Source: Jimgerdemannia flammicorona
Taxonomy: Eukaryota > Mucoromycota > Endogonomycetes > Endogonales > Endogonaceae
DNA length: 35,348 bases
Assembly: GCA_003990745.1 (NCBI GenBank)
Contig: RBNI01000258.1
Span: 1-35,348, forward strand
Direction of reading: 5' to 3'
A program made the position numbers and the translations under genes. Shown in pieces: positions 31,963 to 35,348 of this stretch (the stretch's first letter is position 1; each line of letters opens with the position of its first letter). The notes below the pieces were generated by a model. It worked only from the letters and a program-made list of their open reading frames with translations, ran no database searches and was not told the origin of the DNA.

Positions 31963-33456
31963 ATATAATTTATATATTAGATATATCTATATATACAATA
32001 TACATACATATAAATACACATACATATACATGCAAATACATATTGACAGATCAGTCTTCAATAGTTCACAGTACTGATAATGCTTCAAGTTAAATATTCT
32101 CAATAGTTCCACACCTTCCATGCAATTCTCACTCTAAAATCTAGAAATATTGTACTAAGATGAGAGATGATATTGTCATATGGCTCCTTTCTCTGTTACC
32201 TTACTGGTCACAAGATTTGGTAGGTAACCTTCCAAGTCCCCTTTCCCCTATTATTACCCCTCTTACCTCAGGTTGGTTTGCTGTACCTGTATGGGCATAG
32301 TGGAAGGAGGGCAATAGTGATGAGTTGCCCCTTTATCAGTATCTGATCAGTGTTTTCTCTAATTTTTCATGGTTTCTGATATCTTCGGCTGCATCTGGAG
32401 TGTATCTGTTTTGGTGCAGTGCCTTCTTCCTTTTGCCATTGCCAACAAGATACTGTCTCAGTGTGTCTCAGACTACATAGGGAGTCGGCCAACCTTGGGC
32501 ATCAAGTGCTCAGTGTAGGTTACCTGCAGGTCCTCGATACCTGTGATGGGGCTCTCTGGCTTTGGCGAGCTTCCCAGCAAGCATGGTTCTAGCATAGGTG
32601 ATTGTTTTTCAGGTGATGTCAGGATGGGAGGGGAGATGGCTATCACAGATAGGAGGAAGGGCGATTACGGTGAACCAGTGGGGTGCTAGGCTGGGGGCAG
32701 TTATCAGAGCTAGAGCAGATAATATTTCGGTGGGGCCTTTCAATTAGCTGATAGGGGGTGGGGTGGTGCAGAGGCCGGTATCCTGGCTGTATCCAACTGG
32801 AACTGGGAGCTGATACAGCAATGCGATCGAGGCCCACAGGCTTAGTATAAGAGGGTTGCTTTTTATGGTAACCATTACATAGTTCTGAAAGGGTTTTTTG
32901 GAAGTTCTGGATATTCTGGAAGACCGTTTTCTTAGGGTCAAGATCAATTTCATATGGAGTATGTCCTCTACGCTTATTGATTTCAAGATTGGGTTGACGT
33001 CTCAATCAAAGTCCTTTTTCAGACTAGTTCTGGATATTCAGAGTTTTCTGTATTTCAGGAAGTTTAAGAAACTAAGACCAGCTTAGTTGAATTGGCGTAT
33101 CGCTACAGACAATACCCAATTAGGAAATTTCGTAATGGGGTTAGGAGTGAGACCTAACAGGGAGTGGATTTACTTAAGAGTGGTTTGTGGGTTATTAAAT
33201 AGATTTATTCACTATTCATGATATTGTACTAGGAGTAGTTGTGTGAGGGGATATTGTGGGAAAGTGCTCAGGAGTGGTGTTTGGATTGTTCAGGTCTGAG
33301 ATTCTGAGGTCTGGGGGAGGGGGTATTTATACTAGTGAGGGGCTATCTGGACTATGCTAGATATGGATATAGTACTAAGTGCTTTGCTGAGTTGGAATGC
33401 AGTTATGTAGTATAAGGCTAATCTAACTATACTATGACTGCTAACCTATTTATAGT
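31963..33456. other. Repeat-derived DNA between two elements, no gene called
   Basis: Composition changes from very AT-rich to moderate near 32160. A minus-strand frame (33005-32643, 120 codons) overlaps one copy of the 48-bp direct repeat. It has no family I recognise and its start is uncertain. The rest has no supported coding frame. Confidence 0.45.
32796..32843. repeat. 48-bp direct repeat, copy 1
   Basis: Matches 34849-34896 in the same orientation at 40 of 48 positions. All eight differences are transitions. Weaker similarity extends about 15 bp to the left. Confidence 0.8.
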
Positions 33457-34659
33457 TTAGGTACTGTCTGGATAGTCTTCAATGACATCACCATTGATTG
33501 CTTCATCTCTGATAAAGTAGTCATCTAGGAAAAGTGGTTCATGGATTACTTCTCCTTGTTTACTGAGGTAGTAATACATTAGAACTTCATCTCCATCCCA
33601 CAGGATAGCATCATCTGTTTCATATGCTGGATAAGGTGTTGGGGGGCAAAGAAGTGGTGCATCATCTTCATTTTCATCAGATTCGCTATCAGCATACCTT
33701 CTGTAGGTTACAGCGCTATAAGTCACAGGATTGTAGTATGCTAGCGGCTGTAGTTCATGTCGCTCGTACTCAGGTGGTGGGGTGGTTGGTTCGATCTCGA
33801 GGGTTGTCTGAAGGTATAGGTTGTGTTCTCCAGTTTCTTTGTTGTAGTTAAAGTAATCAGGAGTGAATGTGGGTTGGTATTCATGCCAGTGGTCATTGTC
33901 CCAATAGGTCTTGTATGTAGTTATGAACTGTTGTAAGTTCATTGGCAAGGTTGGCGGTATGATCAGGGTTGGTAGAGATCCTTGGCTTGAGGTTATGTTG
34001 GCATCGGAAGGATCATTGTCTTCTGCTTCATCTTCATCGAAGTTGATTATATCGTAGATATCCTTCATGGCGTATCCAACTTGGGGCATTCACAGGATGT
34101 GGTCATCGGGGTGCGGGAAGGTTCTGTCTGTGGTTTCAACATACTTGAGATACTTGTGATTGAGTTCTTATATTATGTCATCGATTTGGCCATAGAACAG
34201 GGTAGCAACCATTTCGCTGGTAGTAACTCGGAGGCGGGAAATAAAGGTGCTGTACTCATAGAAGAGTTCTCAGTGTTTGCGGGTGATGAGCTTCTAATGT
34301 TGAGACATTTGGATAATATCTGTATCATAGTGGTGTTCAACCATATCTTCTAGGAGGCGGCCAATCTGGTAGTAGCTTGAGATTTGTCCAATCCAGTAGG
34401 CCTCATTAAGTATATTCAGGGTGTTCCATTGGGCTTCCACGAAGTAGAGTGGTGCTCAGCTATAGATATTCATGAGGGGCAGAGGGGGTGTGGCTCGGTT
34501 GACAATGGCATTCCAAATGTCAGTGCGGATGTGGTTGTAGATCTCAGTGGTCATATTTGTGTGTTTGGAAGTTGTGATTGTTGTTTGTTTTGGTTCTCTG
34601 TTTTGACACGTCTCAGTGCTCAGTATATATGCATTTGGTCTTGATTGGTAAGATTCCAT
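33457..34659 (-). pseudogene. Minus-strand, possibly Gag-like protein with stop codons
   Basis: Two clean minus-strand frames (34659-34456 and 34089-33457) lie in the same phase. The interval between them reads through with only five stops (TGA, TAG, TGA, TAA, TGA in order) and no frameshift, for about 400 codons in total. The N-terminal half is helical (EAQWNTLNILNEAYW, YYQIGRLLEDMVEHHYDTDI, IDDII with TAA then ELNHKYL) as in Gag capsids. The C-terminal half is acidic and rich in Tyr and Pro (NFDEDEAEDND, PPTPYPAYETDDA). No zinc knuckle or enzyme domain is seen. I infer a retroelement Gag by its helices, setting and decay, not by a firm match. Confidence 0.4.
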
Positions 34660-34848
34660 TTGTGTGAATCTTGTATTTTGTGACTTTGTGTTGACTTATC
34701 TTTGTATACTGTGACTTCTGTTTGACTCAGCTTCATGATCTTGCAGGTGATTTCTAGATTTGTTCAGAGATTGCATGTGATTTCGGTGGCTTGGAGGTTT
34801 GTACACTTATACTTGGGGAGTGGGGCCTTCCTCATTTGGCAGTACCCG

Positions 34849-34896
34849 ACTGGAACTGGGAGCTGACATGGTAACATGATCGAGGCCCGCAGGCTT
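34849..34896. repeat. 48-bp direct repeat, copy 2
   Basis: Second copy, about 190 bp upstream (in minus-strand sense) of the Gag-like start. With copy 1 it brackets the Gag-like frame. Confidence 0.8.
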
Positions 34897-35348
34897 GGAG
34901 AGTGGGAGTGGGGTCTTTTCAGGCCCTAGCCCATGTGTAAGTCCTTTGAGAAAGGTGCTGCATATAAGTCCTTTACTCATCTGCTTTGAATCTGCTTTGC
35001 TCTCTGTTGGTTAGTTGGGGGGTTTTTTTCTTTACCTCAGACTTTCTTTTGGAGTTCGGGGGGCTATTCTTTATTCAGTCTCGATGCTGCTAGATCTGAT
35101 GCATAGGTGTGCTCTTGCATATAAATGATGATCCAGCTCTGGTGAGCAGACAAGTCTAGTCTATGTTGTGGGGATCGACATAGCTGGTGTTTGACAGATA
35201 TAGCTGGAGCAGTGGGACTGCTGGACAATTTAGTAGCCTAGGTTAATGGGGGAATATTGTTTGGTGGGTGGTGGGGGAGGGTTTTGGCCTATATAGTCTA
35301 GGTTCTCTTCCAATAAAAATCCATAGGACTATGAGTCCGTTTAAAAAA
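34897..35348. other. End of window, non-coding repeat-like sequence
   Basis: No supported coding frame. The sequence is T/G-rich on the plus strand and ends in a short A run. It may be the 5' LTR of the minus-strand element, but the window ends before this can be seen. Confidence 0.35.

Larger units (their letters stand above)
18300..32100 (+). mobile_element. Degraded Ty3/Gypsy LTR retrotransposon, interrupted by a LINE
   Basis: A very AT-rich plus-strand element of about 7.9 kb without the LINE insert. Its domain order is Gag-like, zinc knuckle, dUTPase-like, protease, then (after the LINE) reverse transcriptase, RNase H and integrase, which is the Ty3/Gypsy pol order. Every part is broken by TAG/TAA codons and some frameshifts. 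Cys codons have become Tyr and active-site residues have drifted by C-to-T and G-to-A changes, as expected from RIP. Limits are set from base composition and are approximate. I could not find a matching pair of long terminal repeats. The stretch 18300-20780 has no recognisable domain and probably holds the 5' LTR and leader. Confidence 0.8.

Overview
The window is nuclear DNA of a filamentous ascomycete (Pezizomycotina-like). The reasons are short introns (roughly 55-280 nt) with GT...AG borders, compact conserved eukaryotic genes on both strands, and islands of repeats with CpA/TpG-to-TpA decay of the kind left by repeat-induced point mutation (RIP). I cannot name the species. CDS coordinates are whole gene spans; exon borders are given in the evidence text.

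Positions 1-17.3 kb are gene-rich and of ordinary base composition. In order: the 3' end of a Lys/Glu-rich protein; a Tctex-type dynein light chain (+); a divergent SKP1-like protein (-); three broken fragments of a nicotinamide-mononucleotide-adenylyltransferase-like gene in both orientations; three SANT/Myb-like genes (-,+,+); a small frameshifted gene; a short AT-rich relic; a METTL7-like membrane methyltransferase lacking part of its SAM-binding loop (-); arginyl-tRNA-protein transferase ATE1 (+, nine exons); ER membrane complex subunit EMC2 (-); and the mitochondrial F1-ATPase assembly factor ATP11 (+). EMC2 and ATP11 diverge from a 115-bp intergenic region.

Positions about 18.3-32.1 kb are a repeat nest. 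A very AT-rich, heavily mutated Ty3/Gypsy retrotransposon (gag, zinc knuckle, a dUTPase-like domain, protease, reverse transcriptase, RNase H, integrase) is split inside its protease region by a G-rich Tad1-like LINE of about 5.9 kb. The LINE has ORF1, ORF2, a poly(A) tail and a 22-bp target-site duplication. The Gypsy decays mostly by TAG/TAA stops and Cys-to-Tyr changes; the LINE keeps one reading frame from end to end but has many TGA and some TAG stops and looks poor in CpG. Positions 32.1-35.3 kb hold a third degraded repeat with a minus-strand, possibly Gag-like frame bracketed by a 48-bp direct repeat.

The most unusual item is the dUTPase domain between the Gag zinc knuckle and the protease of the Gypsy element. 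The host genes are ordinary housekeeping genes with no common pathway that I can see.
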